From positions 1-64,000 of the forward strand of contig NZ_JALPVL010000013.1 of NCBI RefSeq assembly GCF_023544465.1: DNA of 64,000 nt. Direction: 5' to 3'. Below, one piece after another: positions 34,917-43,101 of this stretch. The translations under genes and the position numbers were made by a program. The DNA is from Paractinoplanes maris (GTDB lineage: Bacteria; Actinomycetota; Actinomycetes; Mycobacteriales; Micromonosporaceae). Under the pieces are notes generated by a model. The model had not been told where the DNA came from. It ran no database searches and saw nothing but the letters and a program-made list of their open reading frames with translations. Within the stretch, counting starts at the first letter, position 1. Each line of letters starts with the position of its first letter.

Positions 34917-35333
34917 GTGTTGATCGAAGCCAGGCCCGCCCTGGACCCCGAGCTGGCCGCTCTCGTCGCGGCCCAGCGGCACGAGGGCGGCCAGGGCTTC
35001 GTGCCGGACGACCGCGCCGCGTATTTCGTGGCGGTGGTCGACGGCCGGGCCGTGGCCTGCGGTGCGTGGCGGGCGCTGCCCGAGATCGGGGTGGCCGAGA
35101 TCAACCGGATGTACGTGCGACCCTCCTTCCGCTGCCGCGGCATCGCCCGACAGATGATCGTCGCGCTCGAGGAGGAGGCGCTCGCCGCGGGCCGGCCGGT
35201 GATCCGGTTGACCACCGGTGTGTCCTCGCCCGCGGCGCTCGCCCTCTATCAGTCGTCGGGCTACAACCGGGTGCCGACTTGCGAGCCCGCCATGTTCTGC
35301 TTCGAGAAGCGGCTCACCGCCTCAGTCCAATAG
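34917..35333 (+). CDS. GNAT family N-acetyltransferase
   Basis: A 138-residue acetyl-CoA-dependent transferase. The core is VAEINRMYVRPSFRCRGIAR (strand 4 and pyrophosphate-binding loop), then a helix, LTTGVSSPAALALYQSSGY and F.R.P. end strands. The acceptor substrate cannot be told from sequence. It lies between obgE and trpS; its last 12 nt overlap the 3' end of the converging trpS gene. Confidence 0.9.
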   Translation: MLIEARPALDPELAALVAAQRHEGGQGFVPDDRAAYFVAVVDGRAVACGAWRALPEIGVAEINRMYVRPSFRCRGIARQMIVALEEEALAAGRPVIRLTTGVSSPAALALYQSSGYNRVPTCEPAMFCFEKRLTASVQ

Positions 35334-36299
35334 GCCGAGGGCGGCACGGGTCCGGCGTACGGTCTCGGCGGCGCGCGGACGCACCCGGGCCGAGCCCTCG
35401 GCCAAGATCTGGCGGACGTGCCCGGGGTCCTCCGACAGCTCGGCGTACCGCGCTCTGATCGGCGCCAGGACCGCCTCGACCGCGTCCGTCACCTCGCGCT
35501 TGAGCGCGCCGTAGGACGTGAAGGAGCCGGGCTCCCGGTCGGCGCAGGCACGCAGGACGGCCAGCAGGTTGGTCACGCCGGGCTGGCCATCCGGGTCGTC
35601 CCGCACGACGCCGACGGTGTCGGTGACCGCCCGCGCGATGGTCCGGCGGATCACCTCGGGCGGATCGAGCAACCCGATCCGGCCCGCCGCCGAGGGCGTG
35701 CTCTTGCTCATCTTGCGGGTCGGGTCGGCCAGGTCCATGATCCGGGCGGCCGACTCGGGCCGGATGCCCTCGGGCACCGTGAAGGTGTCGCCGTAACGCG
35801 CGTTGAACCGGGCCGAGATCGTGCGGGCGAGCTCCAGGTGCTGACTCTGGTCGTCGCCCACCGGCACCTGCTCGCTGTCGTGCACGAGGATGTCGGCCGC
35901 CATGAGCACCGGATAGGTCAGCAGGCTGAGACGCACCCCGGACTTGCCGGCAGCGGATTTCTCCTTGAACTGGATCATGCGAGCGGCCTCGCCGTAGCCG
36001 GTCGCGCTCTCGAGCAGGTAGTGCAGCTCGGTGTGCTCGGGCACCTGCGAGTTGGCGATCACGGCGGTGCGCCGCGGGTCGACGCCGGCCGCGAGCAGCA
36101 CGGTGGCCACCTGCAACGTGTTCGCGCGCAGCCGGTCGGGGTCGTGCTCGACGGTCAGCGCGTGCAGGTCGGCGATCATCGCGATGGAATGAGTGGTCTC
36201 GGGTCTCTCCTGAGCCCGCACCAGCGGGCGCATGGCGCCGACGAGGTTGCCGAGGTGCAGGTGGCCGGTCGGCTGGAAGCCGGTGAGACGGCGGGTCAT
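35322..36299 (-). CDS. trpS: Tryptophanyl-tRNA synthetase
   Basis: Class I synthetase charging tRNA-Trp; 325 residues, usual length. The HIGH-type motif is FQPTGHLHLGNLVGA (residues 8-22) and the KMSKS loop is PTRKMSKSTPSAAG (about 192). DLHALTVEHDP and MAADILVHDSEQVPVGDDQ line the tryptophan pocket. The ATG at 36299 has GGAGG about 9 nt upstream; the frame is open further up but lacks a ribosome site. A leader peptide with a Trp codon and alternative hairpins precede the gene. Confidence 0.97.
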   Translation of the reverse strand: MTRRLTGFQPTGHLHLGNLVGAMRPLVRAQERPETTHSIAMIADLHALTVEHDPDRLRANTLQVATVLLAAGVDPRRTAVIANSQVPEHTELHYLLESATGYGEAARMIQFKEKSAAGKSGVRLSLLTYPVLMAADILVHDSEQVPVGDDQSQHLELARTISARFNARYGDTFTVPEGIRPESAARIMDLADPTRKMSKSTPSAAGRIGLLDPPEVIRRTIARAVTDTVGVVRDDPDGQPGVTNLLAVLRACADREPGSFTSYGALKREVTDAVEAVLAPIRARYAELSEDPGHVRQILAEGSARVRPRAAETVRRTRAALGLLD

Positions 36300-36346
36300 G
36301 GTGTGTCCTCCGGGGCCGGAGGCCACTCCTCCCGGGGACATGACAA

Positions 36347-36408
36347 CGGCCGCCCGGAAGGGGCGGCCGCGATGGTGGTGCGCGTCGAGGGGAGCCGCCC
36401 GTCAGGGC
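36347..36408 (-). promoter_or_regulatory. trpS transcription attenuator
   Basis: On the minus strand segment 1 (GCCC, 36408-36405) can pair with segment 2 (GGGC, 36400-36397), across the leader stop codon. Segment 2 extended (GGGCGGC, 36400-36394) can instead pair with segment 3 (in 36370-36361). Segment 3 pairs with segment 4 as a 9-bp hairpin (36369-36361 with 36355-36347), followed by TTGTCAT. A ribosome stalled at the Trp codon would cover segment 1, favour 2:3 and prevent the 3:4 terminator. This is the classic attenuation layout. Confidence 0.7.
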
Positions 36409-36434
36409 AGCCACCGGGCAAGGTTCGCGCGCAT
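36402..36434 (-). CDS. trpS leader peptide
   Basis: A 10-codon ORF, MRANLARWLP, with one Trp codon placed directly before the first pairing segment of the attenuator. It has a leaderless-type -10 element 7 nt upstream instead of a ribosome binding site. It lies 102 nt before trpS. Charged tRNA-Trp would let the ribosome reach the stop codon and allow termination. Confidence 0.65.
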   Translation of the reverse strand: MRANLARWLP

Positions 36435-36441
36435 GGAGCCC

Positions 36442-36447
36442 ACGATA
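36442..36447 (-). promoter_or_regulatory. -10 element of the trpS leader transcript
   Basis: TATCGT on the minus strand, 7 nt, then the ATG of the leader peptide at 36434. Leaderless spacing; the divergent aminopeptidase gene starts 34 bp away. Confidence 0.5.
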
Positions 36448-36480
36448 GCAGCGGAACGGCTCATAACGGATGATGGTCGG

Positions 36481-38985
36481 ATGCCGAGCCTGACCCGCGC
36501 CGAGGCTACCGCCCGGGCCGCCACCGTCGATGTCCGCGAATACGAGGTCCACCTCGACCTCACCGCCGAAGGCGACACCTTCGGATCCCGAACGGTGGTG
36601 CGTTTCGACGCGCGGGAGGGCGCCTCGACGTTCCTCGAGTTCGAGCCCGAGAGCGTCGCCACGATGACGCTGAACGGCTCGCCGCTGCCCGGCTCGGCGC
36701 TGGCCGACGGCCGGCTCCGGCTGACCGGGCTCGCCGCCACCAACGAGCTCGCCGTCGAGGCCGTCATGCGGTATTCGAACACCGGCGAGGGCCTGCACAA
36801 GTACGTCGACCCGGCGGACGGCTCGATCTACATCTACCAGCACATGTTCATCAACAACGCGGGCCGGATCCTGCCCGCCTTCGACCAGCCCGACCTCAAG
36901 GCGTCGTTCCGGATCGACGTGACCGCACCGGCGAGCTGGCGGGTGGCGGCCAACGGACCGCTGCTGTCCGGGGAGAACGGACGCTGGGAGTTCGCGGCCA
37001 CCAAGCCGATCTCGACGTATCTCTGCTCGCTCATCGCCGGGCCGTACCACGAGGTCACCGACTCGCACGACGGCATCCCGCTGGCTCTCTACGCCCGGGC
37101 CGCGCTGGCCGGGGCGCTCGACGCCGAGGCGGCCGAGATCTTCGAGATCACCAAGCAGTGCCTCGACCGTTACCACGAGATCTTCGACATCCGGTACCCG
37201 TTCGGGCACTACCAGCAGGCCTTCGCCCCCGAGTTCAACTTCGGCGCGATGGAGTATCCCGGCCTGGTGGTCTTCCGCGACGAGTTCATCTACCGGTCCG
37301 CGGTCACCGAGAGCGACCGCGAGCACCGGGCCAATGTGATCGCCCACGAGATGGCCCACATGTGGTTCGGCGACCTGGTGACCATGGCCTGGTGGGACGA
37401 CCTGTGGCTGAACGAGTCGTTCGCGGAGTACATGGGCACCCGCATCACCGCCGAGGCGACCCGTTTCCCGGGCACGTGGACGACGTTCGCGATGCAGCGC
37501 AAATCCTGGGGCCTGCGCGCCGACCAGCACCCGTCGACCCACCCGGTGGCGCCGGCCGAGGTCACCGACACCGATCAGGCGCTGCTCAATTTCGACGGCA
37601 TCTCGTACGCCAAGGGCGCGGCCGTGCTCAAGCAGCTGGTCGCCTTCGTCGGGGAGGAGGGGTTCCGGGCCGGGGTGAACGCGTACTTCGCGGAGCACGC
37701 CTACGGCAACGCCACCCTGGCCGACCTGCTCGGGGCGCTGGCCAAGGCGAGCGGGCGCGACCTCGACGACTGGGCCGAGGTCTGGCTCCGGCGGGCCCAG
37801 GTCAACACGCTGCAGACCGAGGTGACAGTCGCCGGCGGCGCCTACTCCTCGGTCGTCGTGCGGCAGAGCGCCCCCGCCGACTACCCCACGCTGCGCCCGC
37901 ACCGGCTGGGCATCGGCCTCTGGGACCGCGACGCCGACGGCACCGTCAAGCGTCGCAAGCTGGTCGAGGTCGACGTGGAGGCGGCCGAGCGCACCGAGGT
38001 GCCCGAGCTCGCCGGTGAGCCCGTGGCCGAACTGCTGCTGCTCAACGACGGCGACCTCACGTACGCGAAGATCCGCCTCGACGACGAGTCGGCCGCCGCC
38101 GTGCCCGCCGTGCTGCCGGTGATGGGCGATTCGCTGGCCCGCGCCGTGCTCTGGGCGGCCACGCTCGACGCGGTCGTCGACGGTGAGCGCCCGGTCGCCG
38201 AGCTGGTCACCCTCGTGCTCGCCGCGCTGCCGGTGGAGACCGAGGTCGTGATCGTCGAGGACGTGCTGCGGGCCACCCGTGGCCTGGTCGACCGCTATGC
38301 CACGCCGGAGACCCGCCCGGCCGCCCTCGACCTGGTCGCCCAGGCCGCCGACCGCCTGCTCGCCGCGGCCGAGCCGGGCGGGTCACGCCAGCTGGCCGCC
38401 GCCCGCGGCCTGATCAGCGCCACCGTCGACACCGGCCGCCTGACCGGCTGGCTGGACGGCCGCGACGCCCCCGAGGGCCTGGCCGTCGACGCCGACCTGC
38501 GCTGGCTGATCGTCTATCGCCTGGCCGTGCTCGGCGCGGCCGGCACCGACGTGATCGACGCCGAGTTCGAGCGGGACCGCAGCGCCACCGGCGAGCAGTG
38601 GGCCGCCCGCTGCCGGGCTGCCCGCCCCGACCCCGAGGCGAAGGCGGCCGCCTGGGCCGCGATCATCGGCGACGCCAAGCTCTCCAACCGGCTGGTCGAG
38701 CTGACCGCCGCCGGGTTCTGGCAGGCCGAGCAGCTCGACCTGGTCCGTGACTACGTGCCCCGCTACTTCGCCGAGATGCCGGCGATGATGCGGATGCGCA
38801 GCGGCATGAGCGCGGAGCGCACCGCCGGCGCGGCCTACCCGAGCCTGGTCGTCGAGCAGCGGACCCGCGACCTCGCGGCCGAGCTGCTGGCCGACCCGGG
38901 CCTGGACCCGCTTCTGCGGCGGGTGGTGCTCGACGCCGACGACGACCTCCGGCGGGCTCTGGCCGCCCGCCCTATTCTTTCCTGA
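36481..38985 (+). CDS. pepN: M1-family aminopeptidase N
   Basis: An 834-residue zinc aminopeptidase removing N-terminal residues from peptides in the cytosol. The zinc motif is HEMAHMWFGDLV, with the distal Glu in LNESFAEYMG (HEXXH-X18-E). The substrate-binding motif, usually GAMEN, reads GAMEYPG here. The C-terminal ERAP1-like helical domain is complete. The length and domain order match actinobacterial PepN. I chose the ATG at 36481; an in-frame ATG at 36433 would add 16 residues and lie across the trpS leader promoter. The stop overlaps the nadD start by 1 nt. Confidence 0.93.
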   Translation: MPSLTRAEATARAATVDVREYEVHLDLTAEGDTFGSRTVVRFDAREGASTFLEFEPESVATMTLNGSPLPGSALADGRLRLTGLAATNELAVEAVMRYSNTGEGLHKYVDPADGSIYIYQHMFINNAGRILPAFDQPDLKASFRIDVTAPASWRVAANGPLLSGENGRWEFAATKPISTYLCSLIAGPYHEVTDSHDGIPLALYARAALAGALDAEAAEIFEITKQCLDRYHEIFDIRYPFGHYQQAFAPEFNFGAMEYPGLVVFRDEFIYRSAVTESDREHRANVIAHEMAHMWFGDLVTMAWWDDLWLNESFAEYMGTRITAEATRFPGTWTTFAMQRKSWGLRADQHPSTHPVAPAEVTDTDQALLNFDGISYAKGAAVLKQLVAFVGEEGFRAGVNAYFAEHAYGNATLADLLGALAKASGRDLDDWAEVWLRRAQVNTLQTEVTVAGGAYSSVVVRQSAPADYPTLRPHRLGIGLWDRDADGTVKRRKLVEVDVEAAERTEVPELAGEPVAELLLLNDGDLTYAKIRLDDESAAAVPAVLPVMGDSLARAVLWAATLDAVVDGERPVAELVTLVLAALPVETEVVIVEDVLRATRGLVDRYATPETRPAALDLVAQAADRLLAAAEPGGSRQLAAARGLISATVDTGRLTGWLDGRDAPEGLAVDADLRWLIVYRLAVLGAAGTDVIDAEFERDRSATGEQWAARCRAARPDPEAKAAAWAAIIGDAKLSNRLVELTAAGFWQAEQLDLVRDYVPRYFAEMPAMMRMRSGMSAERTAGAAYPSLVVEQRTRDLAAELLADPGLDPLLRRVVLDADDDLRRALAARPILS

Positions 38986-39590
38986 TGTCAGCTCGGCGAA
39001 TCGGGATCATGGGCGGGACGTTCGACCCGATCCACCACGGCCACCTCGTCGCGGCCAGTGAGGTGCAGGCGCGCTTCAACCTCGACGAGGTGGTCTTCGT
39101 ACCCACCGGTCAGCCGTACGAGAAGGGGCGTGTCTCGCCGGCCGAGGACCGCTACCTGATGACGGTCATCGCGACCGCGTCCAACCCGGGCTTCCACGTC
39201 AGCCGGGCCGACGTCGACCGTGACGGCCCCACCTACACCATCGACACCCTGCGGGACATGCGCGCGATCTTCGGTGGGGACGCCGAGCTGTTCTTCATCA
39301 CCGGGGCGGACGCGCTCGGCCGCATCCTGAGCTGGAAGGACGCGTTCGAGATGCTGGCCCTCGCGCACTTCGTGGGGGTGACCCGGCCCGGCTTCGAGCT
39401 CACCGACGACCACCTGCCGGAGGACTCGGTCACGCTGGTCGAGGTGCCGGCCATGGCCATCTCGTCGACGAACTGCCGCGACCGGGTCGGCCGGGGCGAA
39501 CCGGTGTGGTATCTCGTGCCCGACGGTGTCGTGCAATACATCAACAAGCGGGGCCTCTATCGGGGGTCGGGAAATGTCACACCGGTGTGA
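38985..39590 (+). CDS. nadD: Nicotinate-nucleotide adenylyltransferase
   Basis: Joins ATP and nicotinate mononucleotide to deamido-NAD in NAD synthesis. The 201 residues carry GIMGGTFDPIHHGHLVAASE (nucleotidyltransferase HXGH site), ITGADALGRILSWKD and the C-terminal ISSTNCRDRV, a form of the ISSTXXR motif. ATG overlapping the pepN stop gives coupling to the peptidase. It is followed by rsfS, as in most actinobacteria. Confidence 0.97.
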   Translation: MSARRIGIMGGTFDPIHHGHLVAASEVQARFNLDEVVFVPTGQPYEKGRVSPAEDRYLMTVIATASNPGFHVSRADVDRDGPTYTIDTLRDMRAIFGGDAELFFITGADALGRILSWKDAFEMLALAHFVGVTRPGFELTDDHLPEDSVTLVEVPAMAISSTNCRDRVGRGEPVWYLVPDGVVQYINKRGLYRGSGNVTPV

Positions 39591-39628
39591 GACGCTTGGA
39601 GTAGTAGAAACCGACCGAGAGGATCCTC

Positions 39629-40018
39629 TTGCCCGTCAGCGAACGCGCCCTTGAACTGGCGATGACGGCCGCGCAGGCCGCCGCCGACAAGAAGGCGCAA
39701 GACATCGTCGTGATCGATGTCGGAGACCAGCTCTACATCACCGATGCTTTCGTGATCGCCTCCGCGTCCAACGAGCGCCAGGTCGCCGCGATCGTCGACG
39801 CCGTCGAGGAGGCACTGCTCAACCTCCCGGAGAAGGCCAAGCCCGTGCGCCGCGAGGGCGAGCGTCAGGGGCGGTGGGTGCTCCTCGACTACGTCGACAT
39901 CGTCATCCACATCCAGCACGCCGAGGAGCGCGAGTTCTACGCCCTCGACAAACTGTGGAAGGACTGCCCGACGGTCCCGTTCGTCGATCGCGACCTGGCC
40001 GACGCCGAAGCGTCGTGA
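39629..40018 (+). CDS. rsfS: Ribosome silencing factor RsfS
   Basis: A 129-residue protein that binds L14 on the 50S subunit and blocks subunit joining during starvation. Family blocks are DIVVIDVGDQLYITDAFVIA, SNERQVAAIVDAVEE, GRWVLLDYVDIVIHI and EREFYALDKLWKDCP. TTG start with AGAGGA about 7 nt upstream. Its stop overlaps the next gene (GTGA). Confidence 0.96.
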   Translation: MPVSERALELAMTAAQAAADKKAQDIVVIDVGDQLYITDAFVIASASNERQVAAIVDAVEEALLNLPEKAKPVRREGERQGRWVLLDYVDIVIHIQHAEEREFYALDKLWKDCPTVPFVDRDLADAEAS

Positions 40019-40644
40019 CCAGGCTCATCGTCTGGCGCCACGGCAACACCGACTGGAACGCGGGTCACCGCGTCCAGGGGCAGACCGACGTGGCGCTCAA
40101 CGACCTCGGCCGTCAGCAGGCCGTCGACGCCGCCGAGCTCCTGGTCAAGTTCAAGCCCGACGCCATCGTCGCCAGCGACCTGCGGCGGGCGGCCGACACC
40201 GCGGCGGCGCTGGCCGCGCTGACCGGCTTGTCGATCGGCTACGACAAGCGGTTGCGCGAGCGCTACTTCGGCGCCTGGCAGGGCCTGACCATGACCCAGG
40301 TGGCGCAGAACCTGCCCGATCAGCACGCCCGCTGGTCGGCCGGCCAGGAGGTCGGCGGTGACGTCGAAACCCTCGACGAGCTGGGCCGGCGCGTGTCCGA
40401 CGCACTGCTCGACGCGGCCGCCCTGGCCCCGCCCGGCGGCACGGTCGTGGTGGCGACCCACGGCGCCGCCGCCCGCCAGGGCGTCGGGCACCTGCTCGGC
40501 TGGCCGATCGAGCAGCTGCGCACCCTGCGCGCCCTGCAGAACTGTCACTGGGTCGAGCTGACCCACGACGACAAGCGGGGCTGGCAGGTCGCGGCCTACA
40601 ACGTCGGTCCCTTCAGCGAACGCCCGGTGCCGCCGCCCGTCTGA
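40015..40644 (+). CDS. Histidine phosphatase family protein (phosphoglycerate mutase-like)
   Basis: A 209-residue member of the histidine phosphatase superfamily. The phosphohistidine motif is WRHGNTDWN near the N-terminus, with the second catalytic His in VVATHGAAARQG. QTDVALNDLGRQQA and LRERYFGAWQGLT are usual for broad phosphatases and cofactor-independent mutase-like proteins next to rsfS. The exact substrate (for example a sugar phosphate or phosphoglycerate) cannot be given. The GTG start overlaps the rsfS stop. Confidence 0.93.
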   Translation: MTRLIVWRHGNTDWNAGHRVQGQTDVALNDLGRQQAVDAAELLVKFKPDAIVASDLRRAADTAAALAALTGLSIGYDKRLRERYFGAWQGLTMTQVAQNLPDQHARWSAGQEVGGDVETLDELGRRVSDALLDAAALAPPGGTVVVATHGAAARQGVGHLLGWPIEQLRTLRALQNCHWVELTHDDKRGWQVAAYNVGPFSERPVPPPV

Positions 40645-40685
40645 TCACCGGGGAACCGCTGATGATCCGGTAGCGTCCAAGCATC

Positions 40686-41099
40686 ATGGTGACTCGGACC
40701 GTTCCCGCCCTCCTGCTCCTCCTGCTCGCCGCCGGCTGCGCCAACGCGGCCGACACCGGCGCGGCGCCGGCGCCGGTGACTTCCCCCTCCGCCTCGGACG
40801 TGGTCGACCTGCCCGTGCCCACCGCCAAGACCAGCGGACCCACCGGTGAGCCGTCGGCCGGGCGCCCGGTGGCCGGCGGTCAGACGATCACCGGCACGGT
40901 GACCGCCGGGGTGGAGCCCAACTGTGTGCTCCTGGCCGACAGCACCGGCTCGCACCTGCTGATCTTCGATGACCCGGCCATGCGGGCCGAGGCCGCCGTG
41001 GGCAGCAAGGTCACGATCAGCGGCAAGTCCCAGCCCGGCATGATGTCCACCTGCCAGCAGGGTGTGCCGTTCATCGTGGTGTCGGTCGAGAAGGGCTGA
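40686..41099 (+). CDS. Small lipoprotein, OB-fold-like, unknown function
   Basis: A 137-residue exported lipoprotein. The signal ends with a good lipobox LAAGC (C18). An Ala/Pro/Ser-rich linker (to ~65) leads to a ~70-residue beta-rich domain beginning TITGTVTAGVEPNCVLLADS and containing GSKVTISGKSQPG. The pattern (G.V..G.E..C..L....G..L) resembles small OB-fold proteins. Two cysteines could form a disulfide. Function unknown. Confidence 0.82.
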   Translation: MVTRTVPALLLLLLAAGCANAADTGAAPAPVTSPSASDVVDLPVPTAKTSGPTGEPSAGRPVAGGQTITGTVTAGVEPNCVLLADSTGSHLLIFDDPAMRAEAAVGSKVTISGKSQPGMMSTCQQGVPFIVVSVEKG

Positions 41100-41147
41100 T
41101 CGGCCCGGTTGACACGGGCTGACTCGGCCGGGCCGGTGCCGATCGGC

Positions 41148-41153
41148 TACCGT
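41148..41153 (+). promoter_or_regulatory. -10 element, leaderless start of the DegV gene
   Basis: TACCGT, 6 nt, then ATG at 41160 with no Shine-Dalgarno. It supports the ATG over an upstream in-frame start at 41109. Confidence 0.5.
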
Positions 41154-41159
41154 GCCCGC

Positions 41160-42008
41160 ATGCCCGTCGCGGTTGTCACCGACTCCACCGCGTACCTGCC
41201 CGCCGAACTCAGCGGCTCGTATGAGCTGACCGTCGTGCCCCTGACCGTGGTCATCAACGGCCGTGACGGACTCGAGGGGCTCGAGATCCAGCCGGCCGAG
41301 GTCGCCCGCGCGCTCGGCGGGCGCCGCACGGCGGTCAGCACGTCACGGCCGGCGCCGTCCCAGTTCGCGGCGGCCTATCGGGAGCTGCTCGACGCCGGCG
41401 CCGACGGCATCGTCTCGATCCACCTGTCGGCCAAGCTCTCCGGCACCTTCGAGGCGGCGACGATGGCCGCGGCCGAGATCGGTTCCCGGGTCGAGGTGGT
41501 CGACAGCGGCACGACCGGCATGGGCCTGGGGTTCGCCGCCCTCGCGGCCGCCGCGGCGTCGCGGGCGGGTCAAGACCTCGATTCCGTACGGCGGGTGACG
41601 GTCCAGCACGCGTCGCAGGTGAGCACGTTGTTCTACGTCGACACGCTCGAGTTCCTGCGCCGGGGCGGACGGATCGGGGCGGCTCAGGCGCTGCTCGGCA
41701 CCGCGTTGGCGGTCAAGCCGATCCTGCACATGGCGGACGGCACCATCGTCGTCAAGGACAAGGTGCGGACGGCCGGACGGGCGCTGGCCAAGCTGGTGGA
41801 TCTCGCGGTCGAGGCGTCGGGCGAGGGCGAGGTGGACATCGCCGTGCACCACCTGGAGGAGCCGGACCGGGCGGCGGCGCTGGCCGACGCGGTGGCGATG
41901 CGGCTGGGGGACCGGCTGCGGGACTGCTACATCACCGAGATCGGGGCGGTGGTCGCGGCGCATGTGGGGCCGGGGCTGGCCGGGGTCGTCGTGCATCGGC
42001 GCGCTTAG
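41160..42008 (+). CDS. DegV family fatty-acid-binding protein
   Basis: A 282-residue DegV/FakB-type protein. Characterised relatives bind a fatty acid and present it to the kinase FakA. The N-terminus VAVVTDSTAYLPAEL, TSRPAPSQFAAAYRELLDAG, VDSGTTGMGLGFAALAAA and the lipid-pocket region DTLEFLRRGGRIGAAQALLG are family marks. No FakA-like kinase gene is in the window. The position next to nadD-rsfS is common in actinobacteria. Confidence 0.93.
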   Translation: MPVAVVTDSTAYLPAELSGSYELTVVPLTVVINGRDGLEGLEIQPAEVARALGGRRTAVSTSRPAPSQFAAAYRELLDAGADGIVSIHLSAKLSGTFEAATMAAAEIGSRVEVVDSGTTGMGLGFAALAAAAASRAGQDLDSVRRVTVQHASQVSTLFYVDTLEFLRRGGRIGAAQALLGTALAVKPILHMADGTIVVKDKVRTAGRALAKLVDLAVEASGEGEVDIAVHHLEEPDRAAALADAVAMRLGDRLRDCYITEIGAVVAAHVGPGLAGVVVHRRA

Positions 42009-42064
42009 ATTCGGCCTGGTTGGCCGCCGGCTTGGTGCTTGCGGCGTTGTCGGCTGCGGCGTTG

Positions 42065-43084
42065 TCAGCTGCGGCGCCATCTGATCGGGTTGAGGCCGCC
42101 GACCGGCTCGAGGCGGGGAGCCAGCTCGCGCCACGGGATCGTGCGGTCGCCGATCCGCACCTCGTCGGCTGTGGGCAGCAGAGACTTCTCGTCCCAGTCG
42201 GCCCGGGTGTGCCAGCCCGTCTCGTCGTCGCCGACCAGGTCGAGCTCGGCGGCGGGTTCGGTCAGGTGGATCGCCTGACGCGCGTACTCCTGGACGGCGA
42301 GAATCGCGCCGGCGCGCTGGACGACGTGGTGCAGGGGATGCCCGGGCGCGGCGATGTAGGGAACTGTGCAGCCCTCGGCGTCACTGACGTAGGCCATCGG
42401 GGTGATGGGCCGGGGCGACCGCGCATAGAGCTCCTCGGCCTGGGCGAAGAGGGCCGGCAGGTGCGGGCTGGTGGTGGAGGCGATCAGCAGGGTGCCGCGC
42501 TCGGGGGCGAAGGCCATCGGGGGACCGTCGACCTGAGGTGCGAGACGTTCCAGCCAGTGCGCGAGGAGCAGATGGGAGGTCCAGTAGGCGTCGCCGTTGT
42601 CGACGAAGCGGACAACCGCGGTGGGGGCGCTCTTCAGGGTGGCGCCCTCGAGGTTGGCGCGGGCCGCGGTGAAGACGTCGTCCGGGCGTACGTCCCAGGT
42701 CTTGATCTGCTCGTCGGTCACATAGGTCATGGCTTCCGGGTGATCGATGACGACGTACTCGAAGAGATAGGGAAAGGCTGGGCGCCGCAGTGGGGCGCCG
42801 GGCGTGGCCCCTCGGAGGACCGGGCGAAGCAGTGGTTTCGCCTGCTGCCAGGTCGGCGGCACCGGATTGGCGATCAGACCGGAGACGTACGCCTTGATCT
42901 GCTTGCGGCCCATGCCGGTGAGCGGAGCGAGATCGACGATCTCCGGTTCCTGGCGGACACTCGGTGCAAAACGGACTTGGAAGGTGCGGGCGTCGTAGCG
43001 CACGACTTTGAAGCCGGACTTGCGCAGTCGCCGGACCACCTGGGTGGCCAGTCTGACCCGCGCGAACCTTCGCAGCAGGCCCAC
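42065..43084 (-). CDS. Hypothetical protein, DUF1444-like
   Basis: A 339-residue cytosolic protein. Blocks such as FPYLFEYVVIDHPEAMTYVT followed by a W...V..A...L pattern, and the absence of signal or membrane segments, recall DUF1444 (YtpQ), but the match is by eye. I placed the start at the GTG (43084) because AAAGAGG lies 7 nt upstream. The longer frame reaching 43252 overlaps the methyltransferase gene and loses its character there. It lies 17 nt after the methyltransferase stop, so they form a likely operon. The stop is 56 nt from the degV stop (convergent). Confidence 0.7.
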   Translation of the reverse strand: MGLLRRFARVRLATQVVRRLRKSGFKVVRYDARTFQVRFAPSVRQEPEIVDLAPLTGMGRKQIKAYVSGLIANPVPPTWQQAKPLLRPVLRGATPGAPLRRPAFPYLFEYVVIDHPEAMTYVTDEQIKTWDVRPDDVFTAARANLEGATLKSAPTAVVRFVDNGDAYWTSHLLLAHWLERLAPQVDGPPMAFAPERGTLLIASTTSPHLPALFAQAEELYARSPRPITPMAYVSDAEGCTVPYIAAPGHPLHHVVQRAGAILAVQEYARQAIHLTEPAAELDLVGDDETGWHTRADWDEKSLLPTADEVRIGDRTIPWRELAPRLEPVGGLNPIRWRRS

Positions 43085-43101
43085 CCGAACGCCTCTTTCC
43101 T

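Noticed and set aside
41109..41114. TTGACA as a -35 box for degV
   Set aside because: The -10 that fits the start (41148-41153) is 33 nt away, too far for a promoter pair. The TTGACA lies in the loop of a possible hairpin after the lipoprotein gene.
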